Positions 39,158-46,653 of a stretch of DNA of 47,769 bases are shown piece by piece. Source of the DNA: Desulfobacterales bacterium (GTDB taxonomy: Bacteria; Desulfobacterota; Desulfobacteria; Desulfobacterales; SpSt-501). Made by a program: the position numbers and the translations under genes. Under the pieces are notes generated by a model that ran no database searches, had not been told where the DNA came from, and saw nothing but the letters and a program-made list of their open reading frames with translations. The number at the start of each line of letters is the position of its first letter. Position 1 is the first letter of the stretch. The stretch lies in the NCBI GenBank assembly GCA_030834695.1, contig JAUQXK010000130.1, forward strand, positions 1 through 47,769, given 5' to 3'.

Positions 39158-40250
39158 TCGGGTCATGACCATCTGCAACGCCTGCCGCTACTGCGAGGGG
39201 TTCTGCGCGGTGTTTCCGGCCATGGAGCTGCGCCGGACCTTCACGGCGGCGGATCTCAAATACTTCGCCAATCTCTGCCACAACTGCCGCGGCTGCTACT
39301 ATGCCTGCCAGTACGCCCCGCCGCACGAGTTCGACCTGAACGTGCCGAAGGCGCTGGGCGAACTCCGGCTGGAAACCTACGCGATGTTCAGCTGGCCCTC
39401 GGCGCTGAAGGGGATGTTCCGGAACAACGGCTGGGTGGTGGGCTTGGTGGCCGCGCTGAGCGTGGCGGCCGTCATGCTGCTGACCCTGCTCTTCAAGGGC
39501 CATGCGGCCTTTTTCGGGGCGCATACGGGTGCCGGCGCCTTCTACCGAGTGGTGCCCTACGCAGCCATCCTGCTGCCGTTCACGGCGCTGGGAGTCTTCA
39601 TCCTGGTCAGCCTCTGGAAAGGGGTTGCCAATCTCTGGCGCGAAACCGGCGGGCAACCGTTGGAGCTGCGCGATCTGAAAGCGCACCGGCAAGCCGTCTG
39701 GGACGTGCTGCGGCTGCGCTACCTGGAAGGCGGGGGCGATGGGTGCAACTATCCGGACGAGCGCTTCAGCATGGTCCGGCGCTATTTCCACCATGCCGTC
39801 TTCTACGGATTCATGCTGTGCCTGGCGTCCACCACCATTGCGTTCTTCTACGACCATTTCCTGGGCTGGATAGCGCCGTACCCCTTCTGGAGCTGGCCGG
39901 TGGTCCTGGGGACCGCGGGCGGTCTGGCGCTCATCGCCGGAAGCGGCGGGATGCTCTATCTGAAGAAGCACATGGACCGGGCGCCGGCCTCGGTGGAAAG
40001 CTTCGGCATGGACATCGCCTTCACCGCGCTGCTCTTCCTGACGAGCCTCACGGGGATGGCGGTGCTCCTGTTCCGGGAGACGGCCGCCATGGGCACCCTG
40101 TTGACGATCCACCTCGGCTTCGTGCTGGGGCTCTTCGTCAGCATGCCGTACGGCAAGTTTCTGCACGCCGTCTACCGCTATGCGGCCCTGGTCCGCCACG
40201 CGCTGGAGCAGGGCAAGGGGAATCGGGAAGCGTCGAAAGGGAACGGGTGA
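39129..40250 (+). CDS. tcuB: TcuB-like iron-sulfur membrane electron-transfer protein
   Basis: A 373-aa protein with two Cys clusters at the N-terminus (CNACRYCEGFC..., CHNCRGCYYACQY, about 16-62) for [Fe-S] clusters, then six helices with conserved His residues (e.g., HHAVFYGFMLCLASTTIAFFYDH), as in TcuB, which reoxidises FADH2 of TcuA and passes electrons to the quinone pool. Overlaps tcuA. In Salmonella the third gene is the permease tcuC; here a TTT transporter (tctCBA) takes that role, in the same neighbourhood. Confidence 0.9.
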   Translation: MSSSVLKEADRVMTICNACRYCEGFCAVFPAMELRRTFTAADLKYFANLCHNCRGCYYACQYAPPHEFDLNVPKALGELRLETYAMFSWPSALKGMFRNNGWVVGLVAALSVAAVMLLTLLFKGHAAFFGAHTGAGAFYRVVPYAAILLPFTALGVFILVSLWKGVANLWRETGGQPLELRDLKAHRQAVWDVLRLRYLEGGGDGCNYPDERFSMVRRYFHHAVFYGFMLCLASTTIAFFYDHFLGWIAPYPFWSWPVVLGTAGGLALIAGSGGMLYLKKHMDRAPASVESFGMDIAFTALLFLTSLTGMAVLLFRETAAMGTLLTIHLGFVLGLFVSMPYGKFLHAVYRYAALVRHALEQGKGNREASKGNG

Positions 40251-40332
40251 ACGTGAATCGTCAAGCGCAACCGGTAGACGGCGGACGAAATGCGCTCCGC
40301 GCTCACCGGTTCACGAAATTCGCGCCACGAAT

Positions 40333-41415
40333 TCACAATTCCCGCAGGGCCTGCCGCGCCGCCTTGGCGACAACGGGCGCGCCGCCGGTCACTGCACCTC
40401 CGGGCTGGAAGGGGAGCCGGCCCCGGGCATAGACCTGCCAGAGGGCGGAGGTGATCATTTCGGCTGCCGCCGCTTCCCCGAGGTGCGAAAGCATCATGGC
40501 CGCGGACAGGATCTGGGAGACGGGGTTCGCCAGGCTGCGGCCGGCGATGTCCGGCGCCGACCCGTGGATCGGCTCGAAGTAGGCGATGCGGTCGCCGATG
40601 TTGGCCGAGGGGCACATCCCCAGGCCGCCGATGGTGGCGCCGCCGAGATCGCTCAGAATGTCGCCGAACAGGTTCTCGGTCACGATCACCTGGAAGTGGT
40701 GGGGGCGTCCGACGAGCGCGGCCGCGGCCGCATCGACGTACAGGCACTCGGCCGCGACCTCCGGGTAGTCCCCGGCCACCTCCAGGAAAATCCTGCGGAA
40801 GAAGGCGAAGGAGCGCAGCACGTTGCTCTTGTCGACGAGCGTGACCCGCCGCCGGCCGTCTTCCGGGGCCCCCCGTTTTTTCTCCAGGGCCGTCTTGAAC
40901 GCGAACCGGGCGATGCGCTCGCAGCCGCGGGCAGTCATGAGCAGGCTGTCCGTGGCCGCCTGAGCGGTCACCAGGCCCACGCCCCGCGAGAGATAGAGCC
41001 CCTCGGTGTTTTCGCGCACGATCACGTAATCGATGTCGTCCGGCGCACGGCCGGCCAGCGGCGTGGCGGCATTCGGGTACAGGCGGATCGGCCGCACGTT
41101 GGCGTAGAGATCGAACCCCACCCGCAGAATGCCTCCCAGGAGCCCGGCTTCGGTCCCGTCGGGCTTGCGCACGTCCGGCAGGCCCACCGGCCCCTTCAGG
41201 GTGGCGTCGGCCGTGCGGAAGGCCGCCAGGGCCTGCGCCGAGATGGCCGCTCCGGTGTCCCGGTAGCAGCCGGCGCCGGCCGGGTGGTATTCGTAGGTTA
41301 GCGAAAACCCGCCGGAGAGCTCCTGGACCGCCTCCAGGACGTCCAGGGCGGCGTCCACGATTTCAGGGCCGATCCCGTCTCCGGGCAGAACCACGATGCG
41401 ATGGTTTTTTTTCAT
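40333..41415 (-). CDS. Isocitrate/isopropylmalate dehydrogenase-family enzyme
   Basis: A 360-aa NAD(P)-dependent beta-decarboxylating dehydrogenase. IVVLPGDGIGPEI, LKGPVGLPDVRKPDG, VIVRENTEGLYLSRG, DKSNVLRSFAFFRRIF, ENLFGDILSDLGG and EPIHGSAPDIAGR contain the catalytic Lys/Tyr-type and Mg-binding Asp residues of the family. Substrates of close relatives include isopropylmalate, isocitrate, tartrate and homoisocitrate; in this cluster a 2-hydroxy tricarboxylate such as isocitrate is plausible. GGAGG lies 12 nt before the ATG. Convergent with tcuB. Confidence 0.87.
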   Translation of the reverse strand: MKKNHRIVVLPGDGIGPEIVDAALDVLEAVQELSGGFSLTYEYHPAGAGCYRDTGAAISAQALAAFRTADATLKGPVGLPDVRKPDGTEAGLLGGILRVGFDLYANVRPIRLYPNAATPLAGRAPDDIDYVIVRENTEGLYLSRGVGLVTAQAATDSLLMTARGCERIARFAFKTALEKKRGAPEDGRRRVTLVDKSNVLRSFAFFRRIFLEVAGDYPEVAAECLYVDAAAAALVGRPHHFQVIVTENLFGDILSDLGGATIGGLGMCPSANIGDRIAYFEPIHGSAPDIAGRSLANPVSQILSAAMMLSHLGEAAAAEMITSALWQVYARGRLPFQPGGAVTGGAPVVAKAARQALREL

Positions 41416-41508
41416 GCTTGCCGAAATCCTCCAGAATAGTGCTCACCGCAGCCGCTTCGATTAACTTCCGTCTTCTGCAAATTTCTGCGAATCAAGGGCC
41501 GGGTGGCG

Positions 41509-42654
41509 TCAGCGCTCCGGCACCAGCACGCTGCCCTCCATCAGGCGCCGGGAGGTGCGCCCGAGCACGGCTTCCCTGTAGCAGGCTTCGTCCGCGCGGG
41601 ATTCGATCACGGCGCCGACCTCGATGACACCGCCGGGATGCCCGATGCGCAGGAGGCCCCTGTCTCGCGCGTTTTCGGAGAGCAGGTCGTTGACGATCGT
41701 GCCCGGGATCATGGCCGCACCGGCGGCGGCGACCGCGCCGCTGACGGCATAGGTGCGGTGCAAGTTTCCCATGGACATCATGCGGGCCAGCAGATCCACA
41801 TCGCCGGATTCGATCATGCGCCCGTTCAGCGCGGGGTAGGATCGGGGCGCCGCGACCATGGCCACTTTGGGAACGGCCTGGCTGCGCCGGGTGGCCTCTT
41901 CCTCCGAGGCGGTGATCCCCAGCACGACCGCGGCGCGGCAGCGCACGGCCTCCATCTTGGATTTGATCTCGGCGCCGCGTTCGATCTCCTCGGTTTCAGT
42001 GCCCTTCAGACCCAGGGACTCGGCGCGGACGAACACGAAGGGGTTGGCGGCGTCGACGCAGGAGACCTCCACGGAGCCCAGGCCGGCGATGTCGAAGCGG
42101 TCCCTGCGGTTGCCCGTCGGAAAAAGCCTGCCCGTGACGGCGCCGGCCGGGTCCACGAAGCGCAGGAGGATGCGCGAGCCCGTTCCGGGAACGCCGTCGA
42201 TGGCGTAATCCCCGGTCGGGTCGAATTTTCCACGCCGGACCGGGACCTCGGCGATGATGAGCTTGTCCGTGTTCTTCTGGTGGATGCGCACGCGGGTCAC
42301 GGGTTCGACGGCCGCCACCAGGCCTTCGTCCACCGCGAACGGCCCCACGGCGGAGGACATGTTGCCGCAGTTGCCCTTGTAGTCCACGATCGGCCGGTCG
42401 ATCGAGACCTGGCCGAACCGATAGACCACGTCGTAGTCGGGCGAGGGCGAGGGGCTGATGACGGCGACCTTGCTGGTGACGCTCTGGGCGCCGCCGACGC
42501 CGTCGATCTGGCGCCGGTAGGGGTCCGGGCTGCCGTAGGCGGCCAGGATCACCCGGTCGCGCGCTTCCGGGTCCGGCGGCAGATCCCTCTCATGGAAAAA
42601 CAGGCCCTTGCTGGTGCCGCCCCGCATGAGCACGGCCGGAATGCGCTTCTGCAT
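41509..42654 (-). CDS. prpF: PrpF-family aconitate isomerase-like protein
   Basis: A 381-aa protein of the PrpF (PF04303) family of diaminopimelate-epimerase-like isomerases. IPAVLMRGGTSKGLFFHERDLP, QIDGVGGAQSVTSKVAVI, KGNCGNMSSAVGPFAVDEGLV (catalytic Cys in GNCGN) and GTIVNDLLSEN are clear. PrpF moves the double bond of 2-methyl-trans-aconitate; trans-aconitate isomerases are in this family. With tcuAB this suggests handling of cis/trans-aconitate. The start at 42654 has GGAG 9 nt upstream; the frame from 42663 begins inside that site. Confidence 0.88.
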   Translation of the reverse strand: MQKRIPAVLMRGGTSKGLFFHERDLPPDPEARDRVILAAYGSPDPYRRQIDGVGGAQSVTSKVAVISPSPSPDYDVVYRFGQVSIDRPIVDYKGNCGNMSSAVGPFAVDEGLVAAVEPVTRVRIHQKNTDKLIIAEVPVRRGKFDPTGDYAIDGVPGTGSRILLRFVDPAGAVTGRLFPTGNRRDRFDIAGLGSVEVSCVDAANPFVFVRAESLGLKGTETEEIERGAEIKSKMEAVRCRAAVVLGITASEEEATRRSQAVPKVAMVAAPRSYPALNGRMIESGDVDLLARMMSMGNLHRTYAVSGAVAAAGAAMIPGTIVNDLLSENARDRGLLRIGHPGGVIEVGAVIESRADEACYREAVLGRTSRRLMEGSVLVPER

Positions 42655-42808
42655 GTCGCCCATCTCCTTCTGTCATGTCTCGATAGGACCGAAATGGCGG
42701 TCTAAAGCCGCCTGTCGTTTATCCGGCCCTCAACCAACCACGGCAGAGCAAGAAAGGTGCCACCGGTCTGCAGGCTTTCCCGTGCGCGTATTCAACGCCG
42801 CCGCCCTT

Positions 42809-44746
42809 CTATGAATCCAGCCCCAACGCCTTCATCTTGCGCCAAAGGGTGGTTCGGCTGATCCCGAGTTCTTCGGCCGTCTGGCTCAAGCGGTAGCGGG
42901 TGCTCCGGAGCGCTTCCAGGATAATGGCCTTTTCGTTCTGGAGGGATTTTTCACGCACGTGCGCCTTGAAGGCCGCCGGCGCAGGATGGGTCGCGGCCGG
43001 GGCCGTGCCGCCCGGGGCGCCGCTGAACTGGGTCAGCTCATGGTAGAGGACTTCCAGCATGTCCGGCCGGCACCTCAGGCTGCAGTTCAGCACCAGCCGT
43101 TCGGCGAAATTCTTGAGTTGGCGGACGTTCCCCGGCCAGGCGTATTGCTGCAGCCGGTCTACGTACCCCGGGGGGAGGCGGATCGGTTCGATCTGCTGCC
43201 GGCTCGAGAACATCCGGATGAAAAACTCGATCAGCACCGGAATGTCTTCCTGGCGCTGCCGCAGCGGCGGTATCTGGATGCGCAGAACGTTGAGCCGGAA
43301 GAAGAGGTCCGGCCGGAACGTGCCCTCCTGGAGCGCCGCGCTCAGGTCGCGGCTGGCCGCGGCGATGACGCGCACGTCCACCGGAGTGATCCGGTCTCCG
43401 CCGACGCGCATGACTTCGCGCTCCTGCAGCACGCGCAGCAGGCGGATCTGCATGGCTTCAGGCGTGGAGTCGATTTCGTCCAGAAAGATGGTGCCCTGGT
43501 GGGCGAGTTCGAAACGCCCCGGCTTGCCGCCGCGCTTGGAGCCGGTGAAGGCGCCCTCCTCGTGCCCGAAGAGCTCGCTTTCCAACAGCTGCTCGGGCAG
43601 GGCCGCGCAGTTGATCGAAACGAAGGGAAACCGGGTGCGGCGGCTCAAGTCGTGAATGCCCTGAGCGAAGATCTCCTTGCCCGTGCCGGTTTCGCCGATC
43701 ACCAGAACGGTCGAATCCGTCCGGGCATACTGCTTGCCGAGCTCCACGACGTCGCGCATGGCCGGGCTGACGTGGACCAGCTCCTTGAGCTTGTACTTCG
43801 CCACCAGGCCGGCGGACAGGGAGCGGCGCACCACGTTTTCCGTGCGCATCACGTTGCCGATGTCGCGAAAGGTCGACACCGCTCCGATGGCCTCGCCGTC
43901 CAGCAGGATGGGCAGGTGGTTGAAGATGAACCGGCCGTCCCGGATCTGGCCGAGACGGTCGTGGATCGCCGTCCGGCTGGTCAGCACCTGCGGCATGGGG
44001 CTATCCGGCAGAAGCGTGTGGACGGGCTGGCCGAGTGCTTCGGTCTCGCCGATCTGGAGCGCCTTGAGGGCCGCGGCGTTGGCGGCGGTGACGCGGCCGC
44101 GGGCATCGACCGCGACGATGCCGTCCGAGGCGGCGTCGATGATGGAGCGATAGCGCTGCGCCATGGCCTTCTGATCGCGCCCGGCCAATGCCACCGAAAC
44201 GGCGTTGTCCAGGGTGGCGGCGATGTCCTCGTCCGAGGTCCGGATCTCGACGAACTTCAGGCCGATGGCCTCGGCGATCCGCTGGGTGACGCCGCCGCCG
44301 ACGACGACCTCGCAGCCCTGGCGTTGGGCCCGTGCGATGGCCCGCTCCAGGCTGGGTGTGTCCTGGTAGATCTTCTGGACGAGTTCGATGTCGAGAAGGT
44401 CCTCGATGATCGCGATGCCGGTCATCTCCTGACGGAACACCGGAAAAAGGACCCGCCGGCCCACTTTCGCGGCAGCCCTCAAACTGATGAGAATGTCCAG
44501 GGAGCGGTGCGGGAAAGAAATCACCGGAATGCGCAGATTTTCCCTGAGCAGATGGGCCGTGCCCCGGCGGCCGACGGCAACTTCGATCCCCTTGCGCTCC
44601 ATCTCGAAAGCGATCGGGATCGCCTCGTCAAGCCCTTGGGTGTTGAAGTGGATGCGGACCTGACGATGCGCGCTGAGGGTCTGGATGCGACCCGTCAGGG
44701 AAGGGCTGGAAGCGAAAATCCCGACATTGACTTTCTTGATGCTCAT
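42809..44746 (-). CDS. PrpR-like sigma-54-dependent activator
   Basis: A 645-aa regulator. The N-terminal PrpR_N sensor domain (about 1-190: IRIHFNTQGLDEAIPIAFEMERKGIEVAVGRRGTAHLL, with VSLRAAAKVG...) in PrpR binds 2-methylcitrate. It is followed by a PAS domain (about 200-310), an AAA+ domain (about 330-560: GETGTGKE Walker A, GAFTGSKR sigma-54 loop, GTIFLDEIDS Walker B) and a Fis-type HTH (RYRLSQTAEELGISRTTLWRKMKAL). It is probably the tricarboxylate sensor for the tcu/tct genes, divergent from tctC. GAGG lies 6 nt before ATG 44746; the frame from 44773 adds nine residues. Confidence 0.9.
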   Translation of the reverse strand: MSIKKVNVGIFASSPSLTGRIQTLSAHRQVRIHFNTQGLDEAIPIAFEMERKGIEVAVGRRGTAHLLRENLRIPVISFPHRSLDILISLRAAAKVGRRVLFPVFRQEMTGIAIIEDLLDIELVQKIYQDTPSLERAIARAQRQGCEVVVGGGVTQRIAEAIGLKFVEIRTSDEDIAATLDNAVSVALAGRDQKAMAQRYRSIIDAASDGIVAVDARGRVTAANAAALKALQIGETEALGQPVHTLLPDSPMPQVLTSRTAIHDRLGQIRDGRFIFNHLPILLDGEAIGAVSTFRDIGNVMRTENVVRRSLSAGLVAKYKLKELVHVSPAMRDVVELGKQYARTDSTVLVIGETGTGKEIFAQGIHDLSRRTRFPFVSINCAALPEQLLESELFGHEEGAFTGSKRGGKPGRFELAHQGTIFLDEIDSTPEAMQIRLLRVLQEREVMRVGGDRITPVDVRVIAAASRDLSAALQEGTFRPDLFFRLNVLRIQIPPLRQRQEDIPVLIEFFIRMFSSRQQIEPIRLPPGYVDRLQQYAWPGNVRQLKNFAERLVLNCSLRCRPDMLEVLYHELTQFSGAPGGTAPAATHPAPAAFKAHVREKSLQNEKAIILEALRSTRYRLSQTAEELGISRTTLWRKMKALGLDS

Positions 44747-44776
44747 GGCCGGCCTCGGATGAAATCGAAACAATAT

Positions 44777-44803
44777 GTTTCACCAATTGAACTACATGTC
44801 AAT
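44777..44803. promoter_or_regulatory. Inverted repeats between the activator and tctC
   Basis: GTTTCA (44777-44782)/TGAAC (44788-44792) and ATTGA (44786-44790)/TCAAT (44799-44803) lie 30-57 bp upstream of the activator's start. They are candidate binding sites for the activator itself; sequence support is limited. Confidence 0.35.
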
Positions 44804-44886
44804 CCGCCTGAACATCGCCACAGACGGATCCGGTTCGCGATCCGGCCAACCGGGCCGGGTGCGGGCGCCGCCGGTTCGGCTCTTTT

Positions 44887-44944
44887 TGGCATGAATCCTG
44901 AAGGGGCCGGCGATGTTGACAAATTCAAGTGCTTCCAACATACT
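44887..44944 (+). promoter_or_regulatory. Candidate promoters of tctCBA
   Basis: Two possibilities. A sigma-54-like TGGCATGAATCCTGA (44887-44901; GG-N10-GA, last C missing) and a sigma-70 pair TTGACA (44916-44921), 17-bp spacer, CATACT (44939-44944). Both are about 100-140 bp before tctC. Confidence 0.45.
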
Positions 44945-45042
44945 CGCGCCCAACAAACGATTTTCTGAAATACGGCCCTCATCGAAGCCATGCGGGCAGG
45001 CGTTTCGCCTGACAAGCTCAACTCAAACAGGGAGGGGGTAAC

Positions 45043-46014
45043 ATGAAAAAGGTTCTCTGCTTCATCGCGTCGGCGCTTTTTCTTCTGGGGGCGCTTCCGG
45101 GGCTTAACGCCACGGCGGCCGACTATCCGGAAAGGGCCATTGAAATCCTGGTGCCCTTCGGCGCCGGTGGCGGCAGCGACACGGCCGCGCGGGCGGTGGC
45201 GGAGGGCATCAAGCCTCAGCTCAAAAACGGCGTGGTGGTGAACAACATGCCGGGCGGGGGCGCCACCAAGGGCATGCTCTACGTTTCGCAACAGCCGGCC
45301 GACGGGTATTCGGTCCTGGCGGTCACGACCTCGCACCTCATCGACGCGGTCAAGCCCAAGACACGCGCGCACATCCTCAGGGACTTCGACCCGCTGTGCC
45401 GGATCCAGTGGGACACATCGGCGGTAACCATTTCCGCCGAATCGCAATTCAAGACCCTGGCGGATATGGTCGAATGGGGCAAAAAAAACCCCAAGGGGTT
45501 GAAGTTTGCGGGAACGTCGCCGGGCGGCTGGTCCGAAATCCAGACTGTGGCCTTTTTCAAAAAGTGCGGGGTGGAGGTGACTTTCGTGCCCTTTGATTCG
45601 GGCGCTGAGATCAAGGCGGCCATCCTGGGCGGGCACATCACCGGTGCCGTCGAAGAGTTGGCCGAAACCCTGCCTCTGATCGAGGCCGGCAAGTTGAAGT
45701 CGCTTTGCGTCATCATGGAGAAACGCCACCCGGCTCTTCCGAACGTGCCTTGTTCCAAAGAACTGGGGATCGATTACACCCACGGCCTGATGCGGGCTTG
45801 GGGGGTTAAAAAAGGCACCCCGCCGGAGCGGCAGAAGTTTCTGCTGGAAGTAATCAAAAAATCGCTCGACCACCCGATGTACGTCAAGTTCATCAAAGAC
45901 AACCAGCTCGATGCGCGGCCGGGTTATCTGGGACCTGAAGAGACCCGGAAATACTGGGAGGAGCAGGTTGAGTTCTTTTCGGGTGTCCTCAAAGAGCTGG
46001 GATACGTGAAGTAA
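45043..46014 (+). CDS. tctC: Tripartite tricarboxylate transporter substrate-binding protein
   Basis: A 323-aa Bug/TctC-type periplasmic binding protein. Signal peptide (FIASALFLLGALPGLNATAA, cleavage near 26), then DYPERAIEILVPFGAGGGSDTAARAVAEGI, VVNNMPGGGATKGMLYVSQQPADGY and the C-terminal lobe (VKKGTPPERQKFLLEVIKKSL). Binds a carboxylate for TctAB; the pairing with tcu/prpF suggests tricarballylate or aconitate. AGGGAGG lies 10 nt before the start. First gene of tctCBA. Confidence 0.92.
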   Translation: MKKVLCFIASALFLLGALPGLNATAADYPERAIEILVPFGAGGGSDTAARAVAEGIKPQLKNGVVVNNMPGGGATKGMLYVSQQPADGYSVLAVTTSHLIDAVKPKTRAHILRDFDPLCRIQWDTSAVTISAESQFKTLADMVEWGKKNPKGLKFAGTSPGGWSEIQTVAFFKKCGVEVTFVPFDSGAEIKAAILGGHITGAVEELAETLPLIEAGKLKSLCVIMEKRHPALPNVPCSKELGIDYTHGLMRAWGVKKGTPPERQKFLLEVIKKSLDHPMYVKFIKDNQLDARPGYLGPEETRKYWEEQVEFFSGVLKELGYVK

Positions 46015-46125
46015 TCGAACCCGGCGCAGCGTCTGCCGCGGCGGAGAGCTCCGGCAGGCGCAGCTGGCTTGCCAAAGACCGCGCCGGGATTGCTGGCCCC
46101 GCGCCCTAACGATAGGCAGGTTTCT

Positions 46126-46635
46126 ATGAAGAAGGGGGAGATCGTTTTTTCGGCGGTTTGCGTCGTCTTTTTTGGCTTCATGCTAACCCAGACGTTCGAT
46201 CTGTTGGGGCAGGGCCGGCCGGGGGAGGTCGGCAGCGGGCTTTGGCCTTTTATGGCATTGTCGGTTTCCCTGGCGCTCAGCCTGTTGATGCTGATTGCGG
46301 GCATTAAAAGATACCGGTCGGCCGGCCGGGAGGGCACCCCGGACCTGTCGGCTGAGGCCGCCGCCGAAAAGAGACGCCAGCGGATTACCGTCACCCTCAG
46401 CATCGTGACCTTTCTGGCCTATATGCTCGTGATGCCCTGGATCGGTTTCATCCTCGCGACCCTGATCTACATCCTGGCCTTTGCGCTATCTCTGGGTGAG
46501 AGAAGACGGTGGGTGCTGACCCTCTCTCCCTTTCTGGTGACCGCAGTGATCATCGGGGTATTTGCAAAATTTATTACGATCCCATTCCCCAAGGGGATCG
46601 GAGTGTTCGCTGAGTTCAGCCGCCTTTTCTACTAG
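46126..46635 (+). CDS. tctB: Tripartite tricarboxylate transporter small membrane subunit
   Basis: A 169-aa protein with four helices (about 5-24, 42-60, 95-118, 121-150) in the TctB layout (MKKGEIVFSAVCVVFFGFML, FMALSVSLALSLLML, LSIVTFLAYMLVMPWIGFILATLIYILAFA). The start at 46126 is preferred to the upstream frame at 46069 because it gives the family N-terminus. 18 bp before tctA. Confidence 0.88.
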   Translation: MKKGEIVFSAVCVVFFGFMLTQTFDLLGQGRPGEVGSGLWPFMALSVSLALSLLMLIAGIKRYRSAGREGTPDLSAEAAAEKRRQRITVTLSIVTFLAYMLVMPWIGFILATLIYILAFALSLGERRRWVLTLSPFLVTAVIIGVFAKFITIPFPKGIGVFAEFSRLFY

Positions 46636-46653
46636 CCAGGGAGGGATTCCGAC

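Noticed and set aside
43500-43600. Loss of sigma-54 interaction in the PrpR-like activator
   Set aside because: The loop reads GAFTGS rather than GAFTGA, but GAFTGS is common in active PrpR-type regulators.
42959-44968. Long + strand open frame (669 codons) opposite the sigma-54 activator
   Set aside because: Antisense shadow of the PrpR-like gene; no recognisable domains.
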